Source: Solirubrobacter taibaiensis (GTDB lineage Bacteria > Actinomycetota > Thermoleophilia > Solirubrobacterales > Solirubrobacteraceae). Taken from it: 64,000 nt of DNA. Of the stretch, positions 14,523 to 21,537 are shown one piece after another. The notes under the pieces were generated by a model that did no database searches, was not told the DNA's origin, and was given only the letters and a program-made list of their open reading frames with translations. The DNA is taken from NCBI GenBank assembly GCA_027587225.1, contig JAPDDQ010000031.1:33492-97491 (forward strand). Reading direction: 5' to 3'. Made by a program: the position numbers and the translations under genes. Numbering within the stretch: position 1 is the first letter of the stretch; every line of letters begins with the position of its first letter.

Positions 14523-15880
14523 AGATCGCCGTCGTCGGCTACCCCAATGTGGGCAAGTCATCCCTCGTCAACCGGCTCACCCAGAGCCGCGAAGCCGTCG
14601 TCCACGAGCGCCCCGGGGTCACGCGTGACCGCAAGGAGCTCTCGACCGACTGGAACAGCCGCACGTTCACGCTGATCGACACCGGCGGCGTGGACCTGCA
14701 CGACGAGGACCCGCTCGCCGTCAGCATCCAGGACCAGGCGCGGGAAGCCCTGGCGGACGCCCAGGTCGCGCTGCTCGTGGTCGACGCGCGCGCCGGGCTG
14801 CGTCCCGGCGACGCCGAGATCGCGGACATCCTGCGGCGCGGCAACATCCCGATCGTCGTGGCCGCGAACAAGATCGACCAGCCGCAGGACCTGCCGCTCG
14901 CGCACGACTTCTACGGCCTCGGCCTCGGCGAGCCGCTGGCCGTCTCCGCCGCGCAGGGCCTCGGCACCGGCGACCTGCTCGACAAGCTGGTCGAGCTCCT
15001 GCCGGATGAGGACGAGCTGCCCGAGGAGGACGAGGACACCGTGCGCCTCGCGATCATCGGCCGCCCGAACGTCGGCAAGTCCAGCCTCGTCAACGCCTTC
15101 CTGGGCCGCGAACGCGTGATCGTCTCCGACATCGCCGGCACCACGCGCGACGCGATCGACACGCCGATCGAGGTCGACGGCCGCAAGGTCATCCTCGTCG
15201 ACACGGCGGGCATGCGCCGCCAGGCCAAGGTCACCGAGTCGGTCGAGTACTACACGAACCTGCGCTCGCAGCGCGCCGCGGAGCGCGCGGACGTCGCGCT
15301 CGTCGTCTGCGACGCGCAGGACGGCGTCACCTCGCAGGACCTGCGCGTCGCCGAGCTGGCGATGAAGGCCGGTTGCGCGACCGCGCTCGTGCTCAACAAG
15401 TGGGACATCACGGGCGGCGACCAGGACGCGCGTGGCCCGGGCGGCGGCGTCGGCGCGGAGGAGCTCGAGGCCGAGCGCGCCCGCGTGAACCAGAAGCTGC
15501 GCCTGCGCCCGCGCGTGCTCACGGCGTCCGCGAAGACGGGCCGCAACATCAACCGCGTGATGACCGAGGTGCTCGCGATCGCCGACCGGTCCAAGCACCG
15601 GATCCCCACGCCGGAGCTCAACCGTTTCCTGGCGGATGTGCTCACCGTGCGCCAGCCGCCGGCCAAGCAGGGCCACCGGCTGAAGATGCTCTACATCACG
15701 CAGATCGGCGAGGCGCCGCCGCGGTTCGCGATCCAGATCAACTCGCGCCAGCGCGTCACCCGCGACTACGCCTACTTCATCGAGAATCGGCTGCGGGACC
15801 GCTACGGGCTCGACGGCGTGCCCGTGATCATCGACTTCGTAGAGCGCAAGAACCGATCAAAAGCTGAACGATCGGCCTAA
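14519..15880 (+). CDS. der: Ribosome-associated GTPase Der (EngA)
   Basis: A 453-residue tandem-GTPase required for 50S ribosome assembly. The first G domain has GYPNVGKSSLVN at residues 7-18, DTGG, and NKID; the second has GRPNVGKSSLVN at about 181-192, DTAGMRR and NKWD. A KH-like C-terminal domain runs from about 355 to 445 (PPAKQGHRLKMLYITQ ... PPRFAIQINS ... YAYFIENRLRDRYGLDGVPVIIDF). Between the G domains is the acidic linker LPDEDELPEEDED. An insertion rich in Gly/Ala/Glu (GGDQDARGPGGGVGAEELEAE) follows the second NKWD, longer than in most relatives. Confidence 0.96.
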   Translation: MKIAVVGYPNVGKSSLVNRLTQSREAVVHERPGVTRDRKELSTDWNSRTFTLIDTGGVDLHDEDPLAVSIQDQAREALADAQVALLVVDARAGLRPGDAEIADILRRGNIPIVVAANKIDQPQDLPLAHDFYGLGLGEPLAVSAAQGLGTGDLLDKLVELLPDEDELPEEDEDTVRLAIIGRPNVGKSSLVNAFLGRERVIVSDIAGTTRDAIDTPIEVDGRKVILVDTAGMRRQAKVTESVEYYTNLRSQRAAERADVALVVCDAQDGVTSQDLRVAELAMKAGCATALVLNKWDITGGDQDARGPGGGVGAEELEAERARVNQKLRLRPRVLTASAKTGRNINRVMTEVLAIADRSKHRIPTPELNRFLADVLTVRQPPAKQGHRLKMLYITQIGEAPPRFAIQINSRQRVTRDYAYFIENRLRDRYGLDGVPVIIDFVERKNRSKAERSA

Positions 15881-15900
15881 CGGCAAACAACCCCAAACTC

Positions 15901-15908
15901 GCTAGCCT
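15901..15908 (+). promoter_or_regulatory. GCTAGCCT -10-like octamer before metK
   Basis: It ends 10 bases before the metK ATG, in the 38-base gap after der. It is the same octamer as before hisC, cmk and the 41793 gene. The gap is too short for a SAM riboswitch, so metK seems to rely on this promoter-like element or on read-through from der. Confidence 0.45.
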
Positions 15909-15918
15909 TTCACGTTCA

Positions 15919-17154
15919 ATGAGCCATCAGAGCGACAACGAGTACCTGTTCACGTCCGAGAGCGTGACCGAAGGCCACCCCGACAAGGTCGCCGACCAGA
16001 TCTCCGACGGCGTCCTGGATGCCGTCCTGGCTGCCGATCCGACGGGCCGTGTGGCCTGCGAGACGCTCGTGAACACCGGCCTCGTGGTCGTGTCCGGCGA
16101 GATCTCGACCTCCACCTACGTCGACATCCAGGAGATCGCGCGCGAGACGATTCGCCGCATCGGCTACGTCGACGCGGACCTCGGCTTCTCCGCCGACTCC
16201 TGCGCCGTGCTGAACGCGATCGACAAGCAGTCGCCGGACATCGCGCAGGGCGTCGACGAGGCGCTCGAGCGCCGCACCGACGACTCCGACAACGATGAAC
16301 TGGACATCGCCGGCGCCGGCGACCAGGGCATGATGTTCGGCTACGCGTCGAACGAGACGCCGGAGCTCATGCCGCTCCCGATCTCGCTCGCGCACAAGCT
16401 GGCCTTCCGCCTGTCGGAGGTCCGCAAGGACGGCACGCTGGACTACCTGCGTCCCGACGGCAAGACCCAGGTCTCGGTCAAGTACGTGGACGGCAAGCCC
16501 GTCTCGGTCGAGAAGGTCCTGATCTCCACGCAGCACGCCGAGCGGGCGACGCGCGAGCAGATCGAGAACGACCTGTGGGAGCACGTCGTGCTGCCGATCC
16601 TCCCCGAGGACAAGTACGACGCCGCCAAGCTGCGCAAGAACTTCCTCGTGAACCCGACCGGCCGCTTCGTCATCGGTGGTCCGGTGGGCGACGCGGGCCT
16701 CACGGGCCGCAAGATCATCGTCGACACCTACGGCGGCATGGCCCGTCACGGCGGCGGCGCGTTCTCGGGCAAGGATCCGTCGAAGGTGGACCGGTCGGCC
16801 GCCTACGCCACGCGCTACGTCGCGAAGAACCTCGTCGCCGCCGGCCTCGCCGACCGCGTCGAGGTCCAGGTCGCCTACGCCATCGGCGTCGCGCACCCCG
16901 TCTCGGTGATGGTGGAGACGTTCGGCACGGAGAAGATCGGCCGCGGCCGGATCGCCGCCCTGGTCGACGAGTTCTTCGACCTGCGTCCCGGCGCCTTCCG
17001 CGAGTACCTGCAGCTGCACCGTCCGATCTACCAGAAGACCGCTGCCTACGGCCATTTCGGCCGCGAGGACGACGACTTCACGTGGGAGAAGACGGACAAG
17101 GCCGACGCGCTGCGTGAGGCCGCCGGCCTCGCCGTGGCCGACACCGTCGCCTAG
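15919..17154 (+). CDS. metK: S-adenosylmethionine synthetase
   Basis: A 411-residue enzyme making S-adenosylmethionine from ATP and methionine. Visible motifs are SVTEGHPDKVADQISDGVLD near residues 14-33, the family signature GAGDQGMMFGYA near 133-144, the P-loop-like GGGAFSGKDPSKVDRSAAY near 278-296 and the flexible-loop segment around residue 100. Length is slightly above the usual 385-400. A perfect 9-bp hairpin follows 41 bases after the stop. No SAM riboswitch or long leader precedes it. Confidence 0.96.
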   Translation: MSHQSDNEYLFTSESVTEGHPDKVADQISDGVLDAVLAADPTGRVACETLVNTGLVVVSGEISTSTYVDIQEIARETIRRIGYVDADLGFSADSCAVLNAIDKQSPDIAQGVDEALERRTDDSDNDELDIAGAGDQGMMFGYASNETPELMPLPISLAHKLAFRLSEVRKDGTLDYLRPDGKTQVSVKYVDGKPVSVEKVLISTQHAERATREQIENDLWEHVVLPILPEDKYDAAKLRKNFLVNPTGRFVIGGPVGDAGLTGRKIIVDTYGGMARHGGGAFSGKDPSKVDRSAAYATRYVAKNLVAAGLADRVEVQVAYAIGVAHPVSVMVETFGTEKIGRGRIAALVDEFFDLRPGAFREYLQLHRPIYQKTAAYGHFGREDDDFTWEKTDKADALREAAGLAVADTVA

Positions 17155-17195
17155 GCGACAGCGCGCTCTCATCTAAGGAACGCTTAAACGGGTAA

Positions 17196-17217
17196 GGGGC
17201 CTCCATGAGGAGGCCCC
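17196..17217 (+). terminator. Hairpin after metK that also encloses the symporter SD
   Basis: GGGGCCTCC (17196-17204) and GGAGGCCCC (17209-17217) form a perfect 9-bp stem with an ATGA loop. It may end metK transcription. The right arm contains GGAGG (17209-17213), which is 8 bases before the GTG of the next gene and is its only apparent ribosome-binding site, so the hairpin could also repress that gene's translation. Confidence 0.65.
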
Positions 17218-17221
17218 ACTC

Positions 17222-18871
17222 GTGAATGACGTCAGGCTCGACACCAACTTCGTCGACTACCTGATCGTCGCGTCGTACTTCGTCGTCGTCCTCGGCGTCG
17301 GCTTCGCCGCGAAGCGCTACATCAAGAGCAGTCTCGACTACTTCCTGTCGGGACGCTCTCTGCCGGCCTGGATCACAGGCCTGGCGTTCATCTCCGCCAA
17401 CCTCGGCGCCACCGAGGTGCTCGGCATGGCCGCCAACGGTGCCCAGTACGGCATCGCGACGGTCAACTACTACTGGATCGGTGCGATCCCGGCCATGGTG
17501 TTCCTCGGCCTGGTGATGATGCCGTTCTACTACGGCTCGAAGGTCCGCTCGGTGCCGGAGTACCTGCTGCTGCGCTTCAACAAGCAGTCGCACGTCTTCA
17601 ACAGCGTCACGTTCGCGATCGCGACGGTCCTGATCGCCGGCGTGAACCTGTTCGCGCTCGCGCTCGTGCTCAAGCTGCTGCTCGGGTGGCCGATCATCGT
17701 CGGCATCATCGTCGCGGCGGTCATCGTCGCGGCCTACATCTCGCTCGGCGGCCTGTCGAGCGCGATCTACAACGAGGTGCTGCAGTTCTTCGTCATCCTC
17801 GCGGCGCTGATCCCGATCACGGTGATCGGCCTGCACGCCGTCGGCGGCTGGAACGGGCTCAAAGAGGAGATCCGCGGGGGCAAGCTCGGCGAGGCCGGCC
17901 TGCACGCGCTGCAGGGCACCAACCCCGGCGATGTGACCAACCCGATCGGGGCGACCTGGATCGGCATCGTGTTCGGTCTCGGCTTCGTGCTGGCGTTCGG
18001 CTACTGGACGACGAACTTCGCCGAGGTCCAGCGCGCCCTGTCCGCGAAAGACCTGCGCGCCGCGCAGCGGACGCCGCTGATCGGTGCCATTCCGAAGCTG
18101 TTCCTGCCGTTCGTGATGATCATCCCGGGCATGATCGCCATCGTGGTGATCGAGGGCCTCGGCTCCGGCGGGCCGAACATGGAGTACAACAACGCGATTC
18201 CGCTCTTGATGAACCAGTACTTGCCCAACGGCATGCTGGGCATCGCGCTCACCGGGTTGATGGCGTCGTTCATGGCGGGTGTGGCGGCGAACGTGAGTGC
18301 GTTCAACACGGTGGTCACCACCGACCTCGTGGAGCCGTACCTGAAACCGAACATGCCGGATGAGTGGTACATCAACTTCGGCCGTATCGCGACCGTCGGC
18401 GGCATCGGGATCTCGATCTTCACCGCGTTGATCGCGTCCACCTACGACAACCTGATGAACTACCTGCAGGCGCTGTTCTCGATCTTCAACGCGCCGCTGT
18501 TCGCGACGTTCATCATCGGCATGTTCTGGAAGCGGATGACGCCGGCCGCCGGCCTGTGGGGTCTGATCGCGGGCACCATCACCGCCGGCGGGCTGTTCAT
18601 CGGCTACAAGGCGGGCTGGATCGCGTTCGGCTCCGACCTCGACCAGTCGATGTGGGGCGCGGGCTCCGCGTTCGTCGTCGACGCGATCGTCACCGTGATC
18701 GTGACCTACTTCACCAAGCCCAAGCCGATCGAGGAGCTGCAGGGGTTGGTGTACGGCATGGCCGCGGAGGACGAGCACGCGGGCACGCAGTACGCGTGGT
18801 GGGAATCACCGAAGCTGATGGGGTTCGGCGTGCTCGCCGGCGCCGCCATCCTGACCCTCGCACTCTGGTAG
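17222..18871 (+). CDS. Sodium:solute symporter (SSS family), probable galactose transporter
   Basis: A 549-residue membrane protein with about 14 hydrophobic segments. The N-terminal part carries SSS hallmarks: DYFLSGRSLPAWITGLAFISANLGATEVLG, the YGIATVNYYWIGAIPAMVFLG helix and the later FGYWTTNFAEVQRALSAKD segment typical of the SGLT/vSGLT branch. It drives solute uptake with the sodium gradient. A galactokinase gene lies 257 bases beyond its end on the other strand, so galactose or a related sugar is the likely substrate. The GTG start has its Shine-Dalgarno inside a hairpin. A small membrane protein follows after 10 bases. Confidence 0.88.
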   Translation: MNDVRLDTNFVDYLIVASYFVVVLGVGFAAKRYIKSSLDYFLSGRSLPAWITGLAFISANLGATEVLGMAANGAQYGIATVNYYWIGAIPAMVFLGLVMMPFYYGSKVRSVPEYLLLRFNKQSHVFNSVTFAIATVLIAGVNLFALALVLKLLLGWPIIVGIIVAAVIVAAYISLGGLSSAIYNEVLQFFVILAALIPITVIGLHAVGGWNGLKEEIRGGKLGEAGLHALQGTNPGDVTNPIGATWIGIVFGLGFVLAFGYWTTNFAEVQRALSAKDLRAAQRTPLIGAIPKLFLPFVMIIPGMIAIVVIEGLGSGGPNMEYNNAIPLLMNQYLPNGMLGIALTGLMASFMAGVAANVSAFNTVVTTDLVEPYLKPNMPDEWYINFGRIATVGGIGISIFTALIASTYDNLMNYLQALFSIFNAPLFATFIIGMFWKRMTPAAGLWGLIAGTITAGGLFIGYKAGWIAFGSDLDQSMWGAGSAFVVDAIVTVIVTYFTKPKPIEELQGLVYGMAAEDEHAGTQYAWWESPKLMGFGVLAGAAILTLALW

Positions 18872-18881
18872 GAGGTGAGAC

Positions 18882-19199
18882 ATGTCTGACACGGACAATC
18901 ATGCGGAACGCGCAGCGAACCTGTTCGATCTGCGTCGCATCATCGGCGGCGTGTTCACCGCCTGGGGCGTGCTGCTGATCATCCTCGGACTCTTCGACTC
19001 ACAGGCAGAGATCGACAAGGCCGCGGGTGTGCACATCAACCTCTTCGCCGGCATCGGCATGCTGATCTTCGGGCTGCTGATGCTGCTGTGGGCCTTCACC
19101 CGCCCGCTCGGGCAGGAGCTGGCCGAGTCAGAGCAGGCGAGCAGCAGCGTGGGGAGCGACGGCGAGGGCACCCGCCGGCCGGGGGACTCCTCCGGGTAA
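18882..19199 (+). CDS. Small two-TM membrane protein downstream of the SSS symporter
   Basis: A 105-residue protein with a strong Shine-Dalgarno (AGGAGG 7 bases upstream). A cytosolic N-terminus (SDTDNHAERAANLFDLRR) is followed by two hydrophobic segments, about residues 22-40 (IIGGVFTAWGVLLIILGLF) and 53-72 (INLFAGIGMLIFGLLMLLWA), and a polar Ser/Gly/Glu tail. I do not recognise a named family. The 10-base spacing to the symporter suggests an accessory subunit, as small partners are known for some SSS transporters, but this is inference. Its last 72 bases overlap the end of galK on the other strand, so the polar tail is constrained by galK's reading frame. Confidence 0.7.
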   Translation: MSDTDNHAERAANLFDLRRIIGGVFTAWGVLLIILGLFDSQAEIDKAAGVHINLFAGIGMLIFGLLMLLWAFTRPLGQELAESEQASSSVGSDGEGTRRPGDSSG

Positions 19200-20126
19200 G
19201 AGCGCGAGCACCGAACCGCCGAAGCCGCCGCCGACCATCCTGGCGCCGGCGGCTCCGGCGGCCTTCAGGCGATCCACGGTGGCTTCGACCTCGGGCACGG
19301 ACGCCTCGTAGTCGTCGCGCAGTGAGGCGTGGGACTCGTCGAGCAGGCGGGCGACGGTCTCGAGATCGTGGGCGTCGAGCGCTTGGGCCGTGGCCTCCAC
19401 GCGGGCGTTCTCGCTCACCACGTGCCGGACACGGCGCTCCAGCACGCCGTCCAGGCGGCCGGTCGTCGCGTCGCGGAGGGTCGCGATGCCGAGGGCTTCG
19501 CATGCGGCGCGGCACTCGGCGCGGCGCTCGTTGTAGCCCGAGGCGGCGATCGAGTGGGTCGCGCCGGAATCCACGGTGACCAGCTGCCAGTCGCCGAGGT
19601 CCAGCGGGTAGGGATCGACGGCGAGCGAGCGGAAGTCGATCCGCAGCACGTGCGCCTCGCGAGAGCACAGGGACGCCAGCTGGTCGAGCAGGCCCGTCTC
19701 CGCGCCGACCCAGTCGTTCTCCACGCGGGAGCACAGCTGCGCGAGCTCGATCAGCTCGTCGGGTACGCGGCCGAGGAGCGCGAGGGCGAGCGCGGCTTCG
19801 AGCGCGGCGGACGACGAGAGGCCGCTGCCCTGCGGGACGTCGCCGGTGATCGTCAGGTGCGCGGGGGCGACGTCGAACCCCGCGGCACGCAACTCGGCGA
19901 CCATCCCGCGCGGAAAGGCGCGCCAGCCGTCGGCTCGCTTGGGTGCGTCGAACTCGTCCTGCTCGCCCAGGTCGAGCGCGTCGACGGTGAAGCGCCGCGC
20001 CGGCTCGGCCGTGACCGTGACGCCGCGCTCGATCGCGAACGGCATCGCGAGCCCGTCGTTGTAGTCCGTGTGCTCCCCGATCAGGTTCACGCGGCCCGGG
20101 CCGAACGCGACGATCCGCTCAGGCAA
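19128..20126 (-). CDS. galK: Galactokinase
   Basis: A 332-residue GHMP kinase phosphorylating galactose at C1, the entry to the Leloir pathway. Motifs: FGPGRVNLIGEHTDYNDGLAMP (the GALK signature with GEHTDY) near residues 8-29, the phosphate loop GDVPQGSGLSSSAALEAA near 95-112, ETGLLDQLASLCS with the catalytic Asp near 143-155, and the C-terminal ARMVGGGFGGSVLALLP. Slightly shorter than the usual 380. The apparent start is TTG 20124-20126, overlapping the methyltransferase stop by 8 bases. No galT or galE is in the window. It converges on the SSS symporter gene pair, supporting galactose use. Confidence 0.9.
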   Translation of the reverse strand: MPERIVAFGPGRVNLIGEHTDYNDGLAMPFAIERGVTVTAEPARRFTVDALDLGEQDEFDAPKRADGWRAFPRGMVAELRAAGFDVAPAHLTITGDVPQGSGLSSSAALEAALALALLGRVPDELIELAQLCSRVENDWVGAETGLLDQLASLCSREAHVLRIDFRSLAVDPYPLDLGDWQLVTVDSGATHSIAASGYNERRAECRAACEALGIATLRDATTGRLDGVLERRVRHVVSENARVEATAQALDAHDLETVARLLDESHASLRDDYEASVPEVEATVDRLKAAGAAGARMVGGGFGGSVLALLPGGVPRPAGALAVAPHAAARLL

Positions 20127-20916
20127 GGCGTTCCCGCATGACCCGGACGGCCTCCGGGCTCTCGTCGATCAGCAGATAGCGACGGTCCAGCTTGCGCGCC
20201 ACCGCGCCGAGCGTGCCGGAGCCCGCGAACGGGTCCACGCACAGGTCGCCGGGGCGGGTGCTCGCCTGCACGAAGCGGCGCAGCAGACCCTCGGGCTTCT
20301 GCGTCGGATAGCCCGTCTTCTCGCGCCCGGTGGGGGAGACGATCGTGTGCCACATCACGCTCACCGGCAGCTTTCCGCGCTTGACCTTCTCCGGGGTGAC
20401 GAGGCCCGGCGCCATATAGGGCTCACGGTCCACGCCCTCGCTGTCGAAGTAGTACTGACGCGGGTCTTTGACGTACACGAGGATCGTGTCGTGCTTCTGC
20501 GGCCAGCGGCCCTTGGCCTTCGCCCCGTAGTCGTAGGCCCAGATCAGCTCGTTCAGAAAGCACTCGCGGCCGAACAGCTCGTCAAGCAAAAGCTTGACGT
20601 AATGAGCCTCGCGGTAGTCGAGGTGGAGGTACAGGGTGCCCGTCGGGTGGAGGATGCGTCGGATCTCCTCCAGCCGGGGTCCGAGGAACCCTAAGTAGTC
20701 TTCGAAAACATCCTTGTACGACGATTGGGCGAGGAGCTTGGTGCTGTACCGGCGCCCGCCGAAGCCCGTCCGGTCGCCGTCGTCGTCCGGCGTGGTGACG
20801 AGCGAGCGGCGGGTCTGCGTCTTGCCGGTGTTGAACGGTGGGTCGGCGTACACGATCTGCGCCACCTCGTCCGGCAGGTCTCGCAGGTGGGCGAGGTTGT
20901 CGCCCTCGAGGATCAG
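20119..20916 (-). CDS. Site-specific DNA methyltransferase (beta class, adenine-N6/cytosine-N4)
   Basis: A 265-residue methyltransferase with the catalytic motif IV first, YADPPFNTGK (D25-F28), and the SAM-binding motif I last, CVDPFAGSGTLGAVA, the order of the beta class. A TQKPEGLLRRFVQAS segment (motif X) precedes it. The protein should begin at LILEGDNLAHL, as relatives do, but the only in-frame candidate there is CTG 20914-20916, overlapping the lysE stop as CTGA; the next is GTG about 50 bases in, which would trim the domain. I therefore call a CTG start with low certainty. No restriction enzyme is adjacent, so it is an orphan methylase. Its end overlaps galK by 8 bases. Confidence 0.8.
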   Translation of the reverse strand: MILEGDNLAHLRDLPDEVAQIVYADPPFNTGKTQTRRSLVTTPDDDGDRTGFGGRRYSTKLLAQSSYKDVFEDYLGFLGPRLEEIRRILHPTGTLYLHLDYREAHYVKLLLDELFGRECFLNELIWAYDYGAKAKGRWPQKHDTILVYVKDPRQYYFDSEGVDREPYMAPGLVTPEKVKRGKLPVSVMWHTIVSPTGREKTGYPTQKPEGLLRRFVQASTRPGDLCVDPFAGSGTLGAVARKLDRRYLLIDESPEAVRVMRERLA

Positions 20917-21512
20917 CGACGGCCGCCCAACAGCACGGCGGCGGCGCCCATGGCGACGTAGAGCACGCCGGAGACCTTGTTCAGGCCACTGAAGCGCTTG
21001 GCCGGAATCGCGGCGAGCGCCGCATAGCCGCAGTCCATGACGAGTCCGAGACCGCCGAGGATCGCGCCGAACACGAGGACCTGCGTGGCCACCGGTCCCT
21101 GCGCGGGATCGACGAACTGCGGCAGGAACGCGACGAAGAACAGCGCGACCTTCGGGTTCAGCAGCTGGACGACGATCGCCTGCCGGTAGGTGCGCCCGCG
21201 CTCGACGGCCACCGCGCCAGGCGTCTCCTTGCTGCGCCACGCCTTGACGCCGAGGTACACCAGGTAGACCGCGCCGGCGTAGCGCAGCACGTCGAACGCC
21301 AGCGCCGAGGACGCGATCACCGCCGCCACGCCGACCGCGGCCGCGGCGATGTAGATCAGCGTGCCGGTCAGCAGCCCGAACGCGGCCGCCACGCCGTTCC
21401 GGCGGCCCCCGGCGAGGCTCTGGGCGACGATGAACAGCATGTTCGGCCCGGGAATCAGGATCAGCACGAACGCCGCAGCGGCGAACAGGGCGAGCGTGGA
21501 CGCGGACGGCAC
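20913..21512 (-). CDS. LysE/RhtB-family amino acid exporter
   Basis: A 199-residue integral membrane protein with about six hydrophobic segments. The family signature LILIPGPNMLFIVAQSLAGGRRNGVAAAFG lies near residues 17-46, followed by YAGAVYLVYLGVKAWRS and LLNPKVALFFVAFLPQFV, both diagnostic of LysE/RhtB. It exports amino acids such as homoserine, threonine or lysine; the substrate is unknown. Start is GTG 21510-21512. It heads the overlapping chain lysE-methyltransferase-galK, an unexpected mixture of functions that probably reflects compaction rather than a shared pathway. Confidence 0.87.
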   Translation of the reverse strand: MPSASTLALFAAAAFVLILIPGPNMLFIVAQSLAGGRRNGVAAAFGLLTGTLIYIAAAAVGVAAVIASSALAFDVLRYAGAVYLVYLGVKAWRSKETPGAVAVERGRTYRQAIVVQLLNPKVALFFVAFLPQFVDPAQGPVATQVLVFGAILGGLGLVMDCGYAALAAIPAKRFSGLNKVSGVLYVAMGAAAVLLGGRR

Positions 21513-21537
21513 GTGCCGAGCGTACTGGCGCGGCCGG

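Noticed and set aside
15881..15918. SAM riboswitch before metK
   Set aside because: Only 38 bases separate der and metK, too short for any known SAM riboswitch.
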